A stretch of 64,000 nucleotides of DNA from Maylandia zebra (Eukaryota; Chordata; Actinopteri; Cichliformes; Cichlidae), in NCBI RefSeq assembly GCF_041146795.1, contig NC_135174.1, forward strand, positions 6,449,878 to 6,513,877. Direction: 5' to 3'. Shown one piece after another: positions 46,767 through 57,805 of the stretch. Every line of letters begins with the position of its first letter. The first letter of the stretch is position 1. The notes under the pieces were generated by a model. That model saw only the letters and a list, made by a program, of their open reading frames with translations, was not told the origin of the DNA and did no database searches. Made by a program: the position numbers and the translations under genes.

Positions 46767-49278
46767 CCTGGAAGCCTCAATGTCTTTAAAAACTGGAAGG
46801 AAGCAGAAAAGTGTTGCTGTTTTAGAAACAGGGTTTTGTAGTCTTAATTTATTTTTTATTGTGTAATTTAAGATCATCATAAAATTTGAGAAAACAACCA
46901 TAGCAGTCATTTATGCAAACAATGAGTGAAAGCAAACTTTTAAAATGCTCTAACAAAAGCTGAATGTTTTTAAGCTTCAGTGTTTGTCAGGTTAGTTTGT
47001 TTAAAGCTGTGCAATCAGTGAGCATCTCAAAAGGAACTTGCACACACAATACACTTCACTTTTACTGAGCGCGATCGTTTTATGTGGAATTACAAAAAAA
47101 AAACCTGCAACAAGTTTCGACAGCTTCCTTAAAGAATAGTAAGAATGCTGATAGCCTGCAAAAAAACAGAAAGTGGAATAACTGATCCATGGAAGACACC
47201 TGAAACCAGGTTAGGTATGAAGATACTCCTTGATAGATACTCCATTCTGTAATATTTGATGCCTGATCTTTTGTTGTGATAGACTTTGGCTGTACATTAC
47301 TAACAACATTGTGTGTCACAGTACATTGATCAGGAGTCTGCTGATCAACAATACTCCGCAGCACACAGTAATCCTTAATAATTTTTCTCTTTAATTTCCC
47401 AATAAAGTAGACTTTTGTTCCCATTTCAGGGAATAATATTGTACTTTAAACCTCTGCATTCATCGGACAGCTGCAGCTCCTCAACTAACAATTATTCTGT
47501 CCACATTAAGATGGTTGGAATATGATAAGTTTTGTAGCTTTGATCTAAGTTTGCACATCTGTCATCATGGTAAACAGCCAGCTTCCTGCACATGCATCCA
47601 CATCATTTACAATTTAAAGGCATCATCTATTAAAAGTAATAAAAGCAAATAATAGCAAAACAAATAGTAAACAAACAATAAATAATAAAATGTAATGGAT
47701 GTGACTTATACAGATCAAAGCAATGCATATTTGACTAAATTAATAAAAAAAATTAAATTAGACAGGTAAGAGTGGTACTTTTACTTTTGATATGCAACAT
47801 TTTGTTTCCACAAACTCACCTAAAGGCACTTTTCTTAAATATAAAATATTTCTCCCAATATCTGTTTAAAATGATCAAAGCAAATCTGTTTGCATCAGCA
47901 GCTCTCTATCACCCAAATAAAACCAAGCATATCATTCATTACGTATTCTAGGGAAAAGAAGCAATTTATACCATCTCTTGCAGACAATTTTGGTAAACTA
48001 GGTTCACTGAAAAGTAATACTTACTTAGCAGGGAACTTAACTCCTTGCAGGGTATCTGAGAATGACTCAAAAACCAGGAGAGACAGCATTAATCCAGTTC
48101 ACAGCTGCCACAGGACACCAGTGGGAGTTACCCGAAGAAGAGAAAGTAAGAAGCAGACAGGTTGCTCAACATGAACTCTACCAATGGGGCACTTCAGGTA
48201 AGAATAAACCACCAGCTACCAGTTTTGGGGTCATTAATAAAGAAAAGTAAGAGAATAGAAAAACAATAGAAAAATAGTTATCCACAGTTTATTTTTTTTT
48301 AATTTGGATATTGGCTACTAATAACTTATTTTGATCCCAGGCCTTGTAACTGACCATTTTCAAGGGAGTGTTTGTTAAACTACGTTTTGTTTGTCAAGGT
48401 CAGCTCATGCCTTAAGACATGCAATTAATGAGGTTAGGTTAACTAGGGATTTTCATATTGCCCACAGGTGTGAATGTGAGTTTGAATGGTTGTCTGTCTC
48501 TCTACTGATTAACTCAGCATCATTTTTTTTTCTTTGTTAATCTCTGGATCGTCATGTGCCCTTGGGCTCAACACAAGAGCCACAGGCAAATACAGACAAG
48601 CTCCCCCAGGTGGTTAAAAGTAAGAATAACCTATTGAGATTTCACTATTCCATGGTTCGTCTTTCCCTGGGCCAGAATTAAATACACTTGATGGTTCAAG
48701 CAGAATTGGTAAGTGGTTGGTGATCGGTCCTCCTCTAGCAGCCGACTGCCTTTGGTCTCCGGCTCTTCTCCTCTATACGCCACACCTGCATTTATGAAGG
48801 GAGACACCTGATAATTGCTGTCTTTGTTGCTTTCATAGTGACTTTCTGTTTGGGGCTACATCCAGTTGACCTCTGGTCTATCTGAAGCCTGTCCTACTTC
48901 ATGGTCAACACCATACTTAACAGACAATTTAATTGGATTAATAGACAAAAAAGCAAAGCAAAAAAAAAGACAAAAAATCAAAAGCAAATGGCAGTGATCA
49001 CATTGAATGGCAGCAACTTGAATGCTGCACTTGAATAACCCTGCTGCGATTGTAAGACAACATCCAGGTTCAATGCAATTCAGTTCATCGGTCTCAATCC
49101 ACAATCCGCAGGAATAACAAAAATATTACAAAACCGGGGGTGGATTGTGGGCAGAAGGTCATTTATATATTAAAATGGACATTTAAAGAAATAAGCAGGA
49201 GTTTTCATCTCTTAACCCTGACATTATTAAAAAATTCTTACATGGCACTGTGATTTTGTTGGCTCCGATACAGTCACA
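46767..49278. other. 5' flank of Ig paralogue 3 and intergenic DNA
   Basis: Includes the paralogue 3 upstream block (48022-48140). Beyond about 48200 no gene, RNA or clear transposon is recognised. Confidence 0.45.
48022..48140 (-). promoter_or_regulatory. Putative 5' non-coding exon / promoter block, Ig paralogue 3
   Basis: The minus strand ends TTAAGTTCCCTGCTAA|GTAAGTATT, the same donor context as at 39890. It lies about 1.3 kb upstream of the paralogue 3 leader exon. Confidence 0.5.
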
Positions 49279-49327
49279 CACTGTAAAAAAAAAAAAAAAA
49301 AATTGTTGCAATAACTTAAAAACTCAA

Positions 49328-50364
49328 TTCTGGGGTCTGGAGTGTGGGGCCTCCCTGCTGCTGCGGAGTCGGGGTGGTCTGCCTCTCCCCACCGCAGGGA
49401 AAAGGGTAACACCACCTGGGTCTGGGTGCAGTTCCCCCCTCCAGGGGCAAGGGTACCTAGACCCGGTTCGTAGAGTACGCTTGGGGAGTGTGATCGTGTG
49501 TACAGCGTCTCTTTATGTCTGTCTCCACGTTGGTTGAGTGTGGAGTAAGTGCATATGAGAGCATGAGGGTGGGAATGGATGTTTGTATATGTGTGTGCCT
49601 GTATGTCTGTGTCTATATGTCAGGTTGGGTATCAGGCGCCACCTCTCTGGGGACATCTCAGGCCCTCCAAGGTTTGGAGGCCTATCTCCCCCTACCACCA
49701 CTTCCCCTGCCGGTGGCGGACTCCCTCAGACATCGGTGCGTTGGTGGTTCTTTGTGTCCGGGGATGGGCGTCCGGGTACACACAGGATCACTCCTTGGTG
49801 GCCACTTATTGGGGCCTGGAGCCTGGGGCTCGCTCGGGCCACTTCGGAGGTGGGGTGCCCCCGGCCTCTCGGTCTGGGGCTCGGTCACTCAGGCACAGCT
49901 GGCTGCCGGCGGAGCTCACGGGCGCGTCACTGCAACTCCCCCTGGCTTCTGCTCCGCAGCTGCTGAGTGAGCCCTCATCTGGGACTCTCCTCAGCTCTTT
50001 CTGGGACAGTGGCGCGGCTGCCCCTCTGTTGGTCTTCCTTGGTCTCTTGTGTTCTGGGGGCCTCTGGATGTCTGGAGTTTTGATCTCCTCCATACCTGCT
50101 TCATGCCCTGGAGGACGGGGCTGTGGCCCCCCCACACCCTCTAGCAGATCATTACATGAAGGAACCTTTTAAAAAAAACAAGCGCGTCCATGCTCACAGG
50201 TGTACACACGGGTGCTCACACACACAAACTACACCCTTTTTGGCTCCTGCCTCAAAGCACACTGTGTGCCTGTCGATCTTACGTGCTGCACAATAATGTT
50301 TAATATTTAGGATTTACTGTTATATTCCCATATATCATTGTGATATTAAAAAAAAAACAAAAAA
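49328..50364 (+). mobile_element. GC-rich non-LTR-like retroelement, copy D
   Basis: A 1037-bp insert flanked by AAAAACTCAA (49318-49327 and 50365-50374). It starts TTCTGGGGTCTGGAGTG and shares its body with copies A and C, but ends in poly-A after ATCATTGTGATATT, lacking the CT-rich 3' part of copy C. Three overlapping frames (151, 197 and 127 codons) stay open as in copy C. Confidence 0.82.
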
Positions 50365-50908
50365 AAAAACTCAAGGCAACCCACTGCATTTACACTTTTG
50401 GGTTCTGATGGATAACTTATAATTTCAAGTTTAGGAGAAAAGTTGCTTCAACTAATGTTTTTGTGTTTACAAGATTAATAACTGTGCTTTTTCTTAACTC
50501 ATATTTTATTGTTTTAACAATGTATTTCCTAAAGTTTACACAACATTTTTTTTGTTTTGCCAATCAATTTCCTAAAGTCTAGAAAAAGTACCCTTTATAG
50601 TTTTCATAAGTTGCTCCCTGTTGTATTAATGAATATTTACACAATGTTGATTTTCAAATAACTATATTGTGTTCAAACACAACTGCACCACTGACAATGT
50701 TTTGAGATGAGCCATTTTTAACATACTGACAACATTCAGCCACAAATAAAGTCATTTTCCAAAAACAAAAAAAAGGTCAAATTTTTGTAATAAATGTTAC
50801 TCATCCAATTTTAAAGGTGTGGTATTGTCAGTCAGAATATCAAACCTATCTTGATTGACAGTCACTAACAAACAGATGAAAACATCAGATGGCAGGATGT
50901 GAACTCTT

Positions 50909-51341
50909 CTATCTGGTTTCCATACAGCAAACAAATGTGTACTTGAGTTCTTTGGGAAACTCCATGTTGAGCCCATAAAGTAGGCCAAACAGGTAGGCAA
51001 AGGCAGTGGGAAGGTCTGGCAGATCATCAAGAATAATGTCCTCTTCCAAAACAATGGCAGTGTTGACCCCTGTGGACTGCGAGTTGGGTCCCACGCAGTC
51101 CTCCAGAACAGTGAGGATGCCCGCCGTAACACCTCGGGTTGCCCTCTCAACTGGATCTGTATCCTATGCAAAATTAACAACAGTACATATAAGTCTCTGT
51201 AAACCAAAACTGAAGATTGAGTAGATTTGCATGCTCACCAGACATGTTAAGAAGAGTTTGGTCTCGTCGTCGCGAACAAATATCGGTAACCCTTCCAAAC
51301 TGATGGTTCGTCAATGCTGGACTATGTTTGAGACCTAAAAC
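50909..51341 (-). pseudogene. SAMD3-like C-terminal coding relic, two exons
   Basis: The exon at 50909-51163 encodes DTDPVERATRGVTAGILTVL then ED.., IILDDLPDLPTAFAYLFGLL, NMEFPKELKYTF and a stop. It joins in phase to an upstream exon starting at 51239, with TISLEGLPIFVRDDETKLFL. That pattern resembles the C-terminus of proteins annotated in fish as sterile-alpha-motif-containing 3-like, a family with many genomic copies (recalled, not aligned). A TGA lies in frame near the start of the upstream exon and no SAM domain is present, so the copy is probably dead. It lies inside repeat-derived DNA. Confidence 0.5.
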
Positions 51342-52199
51342 AAGGAAATCAAATAAGACTCAGTCTCATTTATAAACCTACCATTTTGTTTTAAAAACAC
51401 ATTAATTGTTGCTAAAAATACAGCCTTAAGAAATAAGATGTTAAAATGAGTTATTCCAGATAATTGCTCATGGTTTTGTCGGTTTTTTTTAAGTAATTTT
51501 GATGCAAAACCAATGTAGCACACTTATGAAAACATTTATAACAAAAAGTGGCATGAGTGGGATGAGAGTTGAACTGTCCATCATGACCTGCCATCTGCCA
51601 AACACACAGCGCTGCTTCTTATCTTATAATCCCATTCAGGAGGACACTTTTTTGAAAACTAACAATTTTTATATCAATTTGGGAACTTCAGGTTCATGCA
51701 CAAGTTATGCAAACAAAGTTATATGGTACTATTTACCTAAAAATGCAATTTTTTATATAACCATTTAAATCTATTTACAGAACAATCAGGTGTTCTGCAT
51801 CAAATAAGAAGGCACACAAATTATTTGTGCCAGTCCAAAAAATAGTTTGTGTGCAGTATAAGACAGAAGACCCTGCAGGTCTGACAACAGGAGGTGTATC
51901 AGTCCTGTTTTCCATGTGGGAACCGCGTTTACACTGGAATCTGCTTTTGATGGCTTTTTTGGAGCAAATGTGACATTCAGCAGTATAACTGACACACAAT
52001 ACAAAACAATAACTACACTACACATTAACTCTAGCCTCCAAACACGCTAAACATCACTAATGTCTCACATATGAAAACTCACGCTCTCTTTCTTTTGCTC
52101 GCCCGCTTTCCATCGCAGGTGTCACTCTTAAAACTTCCCCCTCTCCCTAAACAACTAAGTGCCACATCATTTTTTTTAATTGGCTGACATGGTACAATC

Positions 52200-52241
52200 T
52201 AACACCAATAGGGAAGGGGTGTTTTTTTTTACTCGCAAGTG
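52200..52241 (+). repeat. 42-bp direct repeat, left copy
   Basis: From TAACACCAATAGGG to ACTCGCAAGTG, identical to 54069-54110, including the run of nine T. It flanks element E plus its nested Tc1 and is best read as an unusually long target-site duplication. Confidence 0.9.
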
Positions 52242-54068
52242 GAGAGTGTTTGCACAATAATGTTTAATATTTAGTATTTACTGTCATATTCCCATATATC
52301 ATTGTGATGTTGTTTATTCTATTACTCTTGTTCTCTTCTGCTTGTTTTCTTTTTTCTTTCTCAACAGGTGATCCAGGTGATCGATATACACTGAACAAAA
52401 ATATAAACGCAACACTTTTGTTTTTGCTCCCATTCCCCATGGGATGGACGTAGAGACCTAAAATTCATTCCAGATACACAATATAACCATCCCTCCCAAA
52501 CAGTGGTCACAAATCAGTCCAAATGTGTGGTAGTGGGCACATCTGCTATATTGAGATAATCCATCCCACCTCACAGGTGTGCCACATCAGGATGCTGATC
52601 TGACATCATGAGTAGTGCACAGGTGTACCTCAGACTGCCCACAACAAAAGGCCACCCTGGAATGTGCAGTTTTTTGCGCTATTGGGGGTCTGGGGACCCA
52701 GAACCGGTCAGTATCTGGTGTGACCACCATTTGCCTCATGCAGTGCAACACATCGTCGCATGGAGTCTATCAGATTGTCAATTGTGGCCTGTGGAATGTT
52801 GGTCCACTCCACTTCAATGGCTGTGCGAGGTTGTTGGATATTCGTGGGAACTGGTACACGCTGTCGTATACGCCGGTCAAGCACATCCCGAACATGCTCA
52901 ATGGGTGACATGTCCGGTGAGTATGCTGGCCATGCAAGAACTGGGACATTCTCAGCTGCCATCTGCCCTGAACAATGTGAACCATGATTCATCCGTGAAG
53001 CGCACACCTCTCCAACGTGCCAGACGCCATCGAATGTGAGCATTTGCCCACACAAGTCTGTTACGGCGACGAGCTGGAGTCAGGTCAAGACCCCGATGAG
53101 GACGACGGGCATGCAGTTGAGCGTCCCTGAGACGGTTTCTGACAGTTTGTGCAGAAATTGTTTGGTTGTGCAAACCAATTGTTCCAGCAGCTGTCTGGGT
53201 GCTGGTCTCAGACGATCTTGGAGGTGAACCTGCTGGATGTGGAGGTCCTGGGCTGGTGTGGTTACACGAGGTCTGCGGTTGTGAGGCCGGTTGGATGTGC
53301 TGCCATATTCTCGGAAACGCCTGTGGAGACGGCTTATGGTTGAGAAATTAACATTCAATGCACGGGCGACAGATCTGGTTGACATTCCTGCTGTCAGCAT
53401 GCCAATTGCACGCTCCCTCATTGCTTGTGGCATCTGTGGCATTTTGCTGTGAGACAAAACTGCACATTCCAGGGTGGCCTTTTGTTGTGGGCAGTCTGAG
53501 GTACACCTGTGCACTACTCATGATGTCAGATCAGCATCCTGATGTGGCACACCTGTGAGGTGGGATGGATTATTTCAATATAGCAGATGTGCCCACTACC
53601 ACACATTTGGACTGATTTGTGACCACTGTTTGGGAGGGATGGTTATATTGTGTATCTGGAATGAATTTTAGGTCTCTACGTCCATCCCATGGGGAATGGG
53701 AGCAAAAACAAAAGTGTTGCGTTTATATTTTTGTTCAGTGTATGCATTTTCTTTTTCTTTCTTTTTTTCTTCTTCTGCCCATTCTGTTGGTTTTTGTTTT
53801 TTGCCCTTCTCCCCCGTCCCTCTTCTCAGCTGTTTCTCTTTCCCTCTTTCTTTCTCCCCTTCTTTCCCCCAGTCAAGTCTGTCCCATATTCAGTAAGTGA
53901 AAATAAAATAAACAATAAAAGGTGAATCAAATGGACCATTATGGCAAGGCTGGGATGGTCAATTTGGTAAAGTAAATCCGTTGGGCATCTTTCTTTGCCT
54001 TTAGACAATAATTCTGATGGCAAAAGAGCCAAACGGGACAGGCAAAAAAAAAAAAAAAAAAAAAAAAG
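52242..54068 (+). mobile_element. GC-rich retroelement, copy E (3' part), split by Tc1
   Basis: 52242-52386 plus 53743-54068. It matches the 3' region of copy C: GCACAATAATGTTTAATATT, the CT-rich tract, CAACAGGTGATCCAGG, AAATAAAATAAACAATAAAA, CAATTCTGATGGC-like blocks and a terminal poly-A of about 24. It is strongly 5'-truncated (about 470 bases without the Tc1) and flanked by the 42-bp direct repeat. Confidence 0.82.
52389..53740 (-). mobile_element. Tc1-like transposon (1352 bp) with ~285-bp inverted repeats
   Basis: Begins CACTGAACAAAAATATAAAC and ends in its inverse between TA duplications (52387-52388, 53741-53742). Inverted arms 52389-52673 and 53457-53740 are almost identical. The minus-strand transposase is readable from 53514: MPQAMRERAIGMLTAGMSTR (helix-turn-helix), then FTDESWFTLFRADGS (first catalytic Asp, about 52955) and WPAYSPDMSPIEHVRDVLDR (catalytic Glu, about 52890) in other frames. 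The segment with the second catalytic Asp is missing between them, so the element cannot encode an active enzyme. Confidence 0.93.
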
Positions 54069-54207
54069 TAACACCAATAGGGAAGGGGTGTTTTTTTTTA
54101 CTCGCAAGTGTTTGCTAGTGCGGTCCGTAGAAAGTTCATATGTTGAGATGAAAGTTGAGATGAACACCTTAGCTGCATCCAGCTCCTGGTGTAAAAAGCC
54201 TCGTGTT

Positions 54208-54752
54208 CAGTGTTGCCAACTCCTCAGTAAGGAAAATCGCTATTGGTTGTCCTAAAAGTCGCTAGAAGTCGCTAAATGACGTCATCGTCTAATTTGCATA
54301 ATTGGTCATGCTAATCTAATTGTAACCTATGTTGTTGGTGAGAGAAATAACATCGTGGAAGAGACATAAAGTGAGTAAAAAACGTCCTAAATGCATTTAG
54401 AGTTTATTTAGAACTACAAATTAAATTTCTTTTAGCAATTATTGTTTTTTTAATGTCCCAATTCCAACCCTGCTCCTTTACCCGGGCTTGGACCGGCAAG
54501 TGACACGAAATTGGAACTCTGGTGGAGTTACTTTGTGTGTGTGTGTTTATAAGTAGTTTTAAACCTTGTGATCCACAAAACAGCATAAGAGTAAAAGAGT
54601 AAAAGAAGAACTGACTGCGTTACAGCACCCGCTGCTTTTTGAGAGTAAAAGCGATACGTGCTTTCACGTCTTTTTTTAGCGACTTTTTTTCTAAAAAAAG
54701 TCTAAGGGATCTGAAAACTTGCTAAATATAGCGACAAAGTCGCTAAGTAGGC
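54208..54752. mobile_element. Probable non-autonomous DNA transposon with AGTCGCTA subterminal repeats
   Basis: Starts CAGTGTTGCCAACTCCTCAG with repeated AGTCGCTA(GA/AA). The far end has the same motif inverted (TAGCGACTTTTT, then AGCGACAAAGTCGCTAAGTA). The outermost right end is not a clean inverse of the left, so the boundary is approximate. Confidence 0.5.
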
Positions 54753-55087
54753 AGACGGCCAGGTGGCTTTCAGTCCTTGCAAAAGTGCAAAGTAGACCCC
54801 GTAGTATCCACAAATATGAGATGCGCATGCGTGCTCAGGCGCAGAAAGGCGCCAACAGCTTCAACTCATGTAAAACTTGAATTCATTCATTTTGCCAGCA
54901 ATAAATTTCATCTGAGACCATCTTTTGCTCCAAAACATTAAAGGATTAGTTGAAACCCTTAATGTATTTGAGATTATGGGGCAACTCAGCTTTTATTGTT
55001 GAATTGTGAAAGAAATGACTGTAAGCTCAGCAATTGCAAGTTTGATTTTTTACAGTGCAGAGGCACCGTCACGATTTTCTGTGGAAA

Positions 55088-56896
55088 TTAGTGATGTGCA
55101 ATACCACTGATTTTCTTTCTGATCCGATACCAAGTAATATTCAGGGTGGTATCGACGATACTGATCCGATACCGATACTTTGTACAAAAACTTATTTTAT
55201 TTATTGTATCTCAAATTATAGCATCATAATGATTACAGGACATCAGATTACTTGTTCTTATCACTTAATAATGCAGGGTTCATCATATAGAAATAAAAAA
55301 ACTGAAGTTGTGTGCTATTTGAACACATTGCCTGCCTACAGCACTAAAGGACTCCGTGAGAGACGTCTGTCTCGCCCTAGCAGCACCTGTCCCTGTCCTT
55401 CTCTTCAGTTCGCCCCAACATACGCTCGTCATATTCTGTGATATGATTTACTTTGAGGTGTTTGACAAGGTTAGTGATGTTGCCACAACCATACATGCCA
55501 ACCCTCCCGATTTTTCCGGGAGAATACCGAATTTCAGTGCCCTCCCAAAAATCTCCCGGAGCCACCATTCTCCTGAATTTCTCCCGATTTTCCAGGACAA
55601 CAAAATTGAAAAACCATATTGCAGAATTCATAGCACGGCCCAGCCAATTCCAGTTTCCAACAATGGCAGCAGATACTTAGTTTTAATATTACTCTTATTT
55701 CTCTTTCTGGGTTGCAAAAAAACCTTTAACATATTTTCAGGTGAGAATGTAGCTGTGTAAACTTCAAATATCTGAGCCGACCGACACATCGTCTTCAAAC
55801 CCCTGCGGTCTTTCGCTACTCGGGTTAAACATGATATATAAGTCACTTTGATAACTTAAAAATGTTATTGTTTGGCTTTTTCAGTGTTTTATTTGTTCAT
55901 GACTAAATCGGTTTGGCTGAGATTAAAGTTATTAGATTAGATTAAATTAAATTTAACTTTATTAATCCCTCGGGAGGGTTCCTCCGGGGTTTCACACAGC
56001 TGAATAAACGTCAAACAGAAAAAGATTAAACATAAGAGTTTACGTCAGTGCCCGGTTATATTTTAGATAGCAAGGAGCAGACGGCAGAGTTTCACTCCAC
56101 CGAGGGAGCTCGTGACGTACTACCCGGCTTTCTTTAGACCACGAAGGCCGGGTCCTCAGGTGGAAGCAGCCTCTGAATTTGGACACCCCCGCTGTTTCTG
56201 GGCCGGCCAATAATAATGGTGACATTTGACGTATGTTATCCGATAAATAAACCCTGTAAAATGTATTTACCACCCCCAACAGCCCTTTTGAATGTCTCCC
56301 TAGTGTAGCTACAACACCTCACTCTTGGGGCACTTTTTTGCCACATGTATCGCAAACCACGTCTCAGCTGTTTGTGGAGGTAAAATAAGTCCGCACATGA
56401 CTTCAATTACGCTCAACCATTGTTGTGAGTGCGCACGCCAAGGCGCTGCGAGACATTTATGCAGCCGTATAAGTTTGTGGTCACAGGCTTGCACCCATTT
56501 GCCACAGCAGATGCTGGAATGTGTTTAATTGTAGGCAGGGACATTACTGGATATTCTTGTGTAATTGCTACAGAATAATTTATGTTATACTTTGTTATTG
56601 CTACAGAAGAATATTTATTTTATTATTTTACATTTACAATTTTTTTTCCTGGGGACCCTGTGACACCCTATTGAAGAGCCATAGGCTGGATCTCTTAAGA
56701 TCTCACTGCTGGGTTTGTAAGGCCATGTTACTCCTAAATTTCTATCTTGTTCAAAGAGAAGATATAAAACAAAGTTCTAAGCTAATCGACCTCAGTGTTT
56801 TTAAAAAAAAAAAAGACTCGATAAAGAATCGAATTGTTAAACAAAATCGAAAATGGAATCGGAATCGTGAAAATCGTATCAATACCCATCCCTACC
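55088..56896. mobile_element. Composite of hAT-like ends and other repeats
   Basis: The left part starts TAGTGATGTGCAATACCACTG, with GATCCGATACC motifs. 55490-55620 is a known-looking fish repeat type (CCAACCCTCCCGATTTTTCC). 55930-56000 is a LINE tail on the minus strand (TTTATTAATCCCTCGGGAGG). 56810-56896 ends with AATCGTATCAATACCCATCC and CTA, a hAT-type terminus of a different family. No intact gene seen. Confidence 0.5.
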
Positions 56897-57084
56897 TGTG
56901 AGGACATCTGATCTCTGAAAAAACAACTGTTAATGAAGCTGGAAAAACAAACCCACATCTTGATCCTTAAAAAAGCATATTAATATATATCTTAATAAGA
57001 AAAACAATCACAGCTGAAGTAAAAGGCTTCAGCCTACTAATCATAGTTCATAAAATACATTCTCTGCGTCAAAAGTGATGAGTT

Positions 57085-57190
57085 AAGGTGCCCATGGAGG
57101 CAAAGGTGCAACCAGGCATTTGGCCCCGGGGCAGACCCAAGTCAGGCTGGAGAGATTATATCTCTTGGCTGGCCTGGAAACGCCTTGGTG
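57085..57190 (+). pseudogene. LINE ORF2 C-terminal remnant
   Basis: Reads through GGCAGACCCAAGTCAGGCTG, encoding a GRPKSGWRDYISWLAWKRLG-like stretch, the hallmark C-terminal end of a fish LINE ORF followed by a short 3' UTR. Confidence 0.6.
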
Positions 57191-57379
57191 TTCATATTCA
57201 TATTAATATTCTTATTCTTCTATGACAAAAAGTACAAGTGTTCATTTAAAGAAATAAACAGAGCAGTAAGAGATGTTTTTAAAAAATTGCTTTCTTTATT
57301 TTGATTTGCCGCCAATTACATGTTTTTATTTGTAATTTTTGTAGTGCTCCCTACTATGTGAACCCCTCACCTGAAGTTT

Positions 57380-57760
57380 TATGTTTATTGGTTTAAGCCA
57401 ATTAAATTCTAAACTATCACAGGGCTCGCAAAATCTCTAGCTCGACGTCCCAGGGCTAGCAATATCTCCGGTTGGGCGACCAAAATCACCCAACCGGAGA
57501 TATTGCTAGCCCTGGGACGTCGGGCTAGCGATTTTGCGAGCCCTGTATCAACCCAACAATCAAATGATCCCCTTAAATAGCAAGCACTGGGCAACGGTGG
57601 AAAGGAAAAACTCCCTTATAAAAAGGGAGAAACTTTTGACAGAACCAGGCTAAGAAAGGGGCAGCCATCTGTCGTGACTGGTTGGGGGGTGAGAGGCAGA
57701 GGAAAAGAAAAATGAGAGCACACGTTAGCTATATGTTGTTCACATTACCTAAAATGAACA
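57380..57760 (-). mobile_element. L2 3'-tail fragment hosting a palindrome
   Basis: On the minus strand, sequence from GACTGGTTG..TTTTTATAAGGGAGTTTTTC to ATCATTTGATTGTTGGGTTG and AATTTAATTGGC resembles the L2 3' UTR and tail. It is interrupted by the foldback element at 57420-57545. Confidence 0.65.
57420..57545. mobile_element. Foldback (palindromic) element
   Basis: Two arms of about 58 bases (57420-57478 and 57488-57545), nearly exact inverse copies with a loop of about 9 bases. The outer motif is CAGGGCTCGCAAAATC. A TATCA direct repeat flanks it (57415-57419 and 57546-57550), as expected for an inserted short element. It can form a long hairpin. Confidence 0.88.
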
Positions 57761-57805
57761 ACGTATGGTTTTCTGGACTGTGAAAGAAATGTCTCAAGTC
57801 ACTTT

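Larger units (their letters stand above)
49279..55057. mobile_element. Possible host DNA transposon with CACTGTAAAA ends, heavily nested
   Basis: The left end reads CACTGTAAAAAA at 49279 and the right end TTTTTTACAGTG finishing at 55057, giving a 12-bp inverted repeat. The interior holds copies D and E of the GC-rich element, a Tc1, a hAT-like piece and a SAMD3-like coding relic. The left arm continues across insert D (TTGTTGCAATAACTTAAAAACTCAA..GGCAACCC). No clear target duplication is seen, so the two ends may belong to different elements. Confidence 0.35.

Noticed and set aside
50797-51207. 136-codon minus-strand frame
   Set aside because: Wrong register; the frame with recognisable SAMD3-like sequence is the one ending at 50909.
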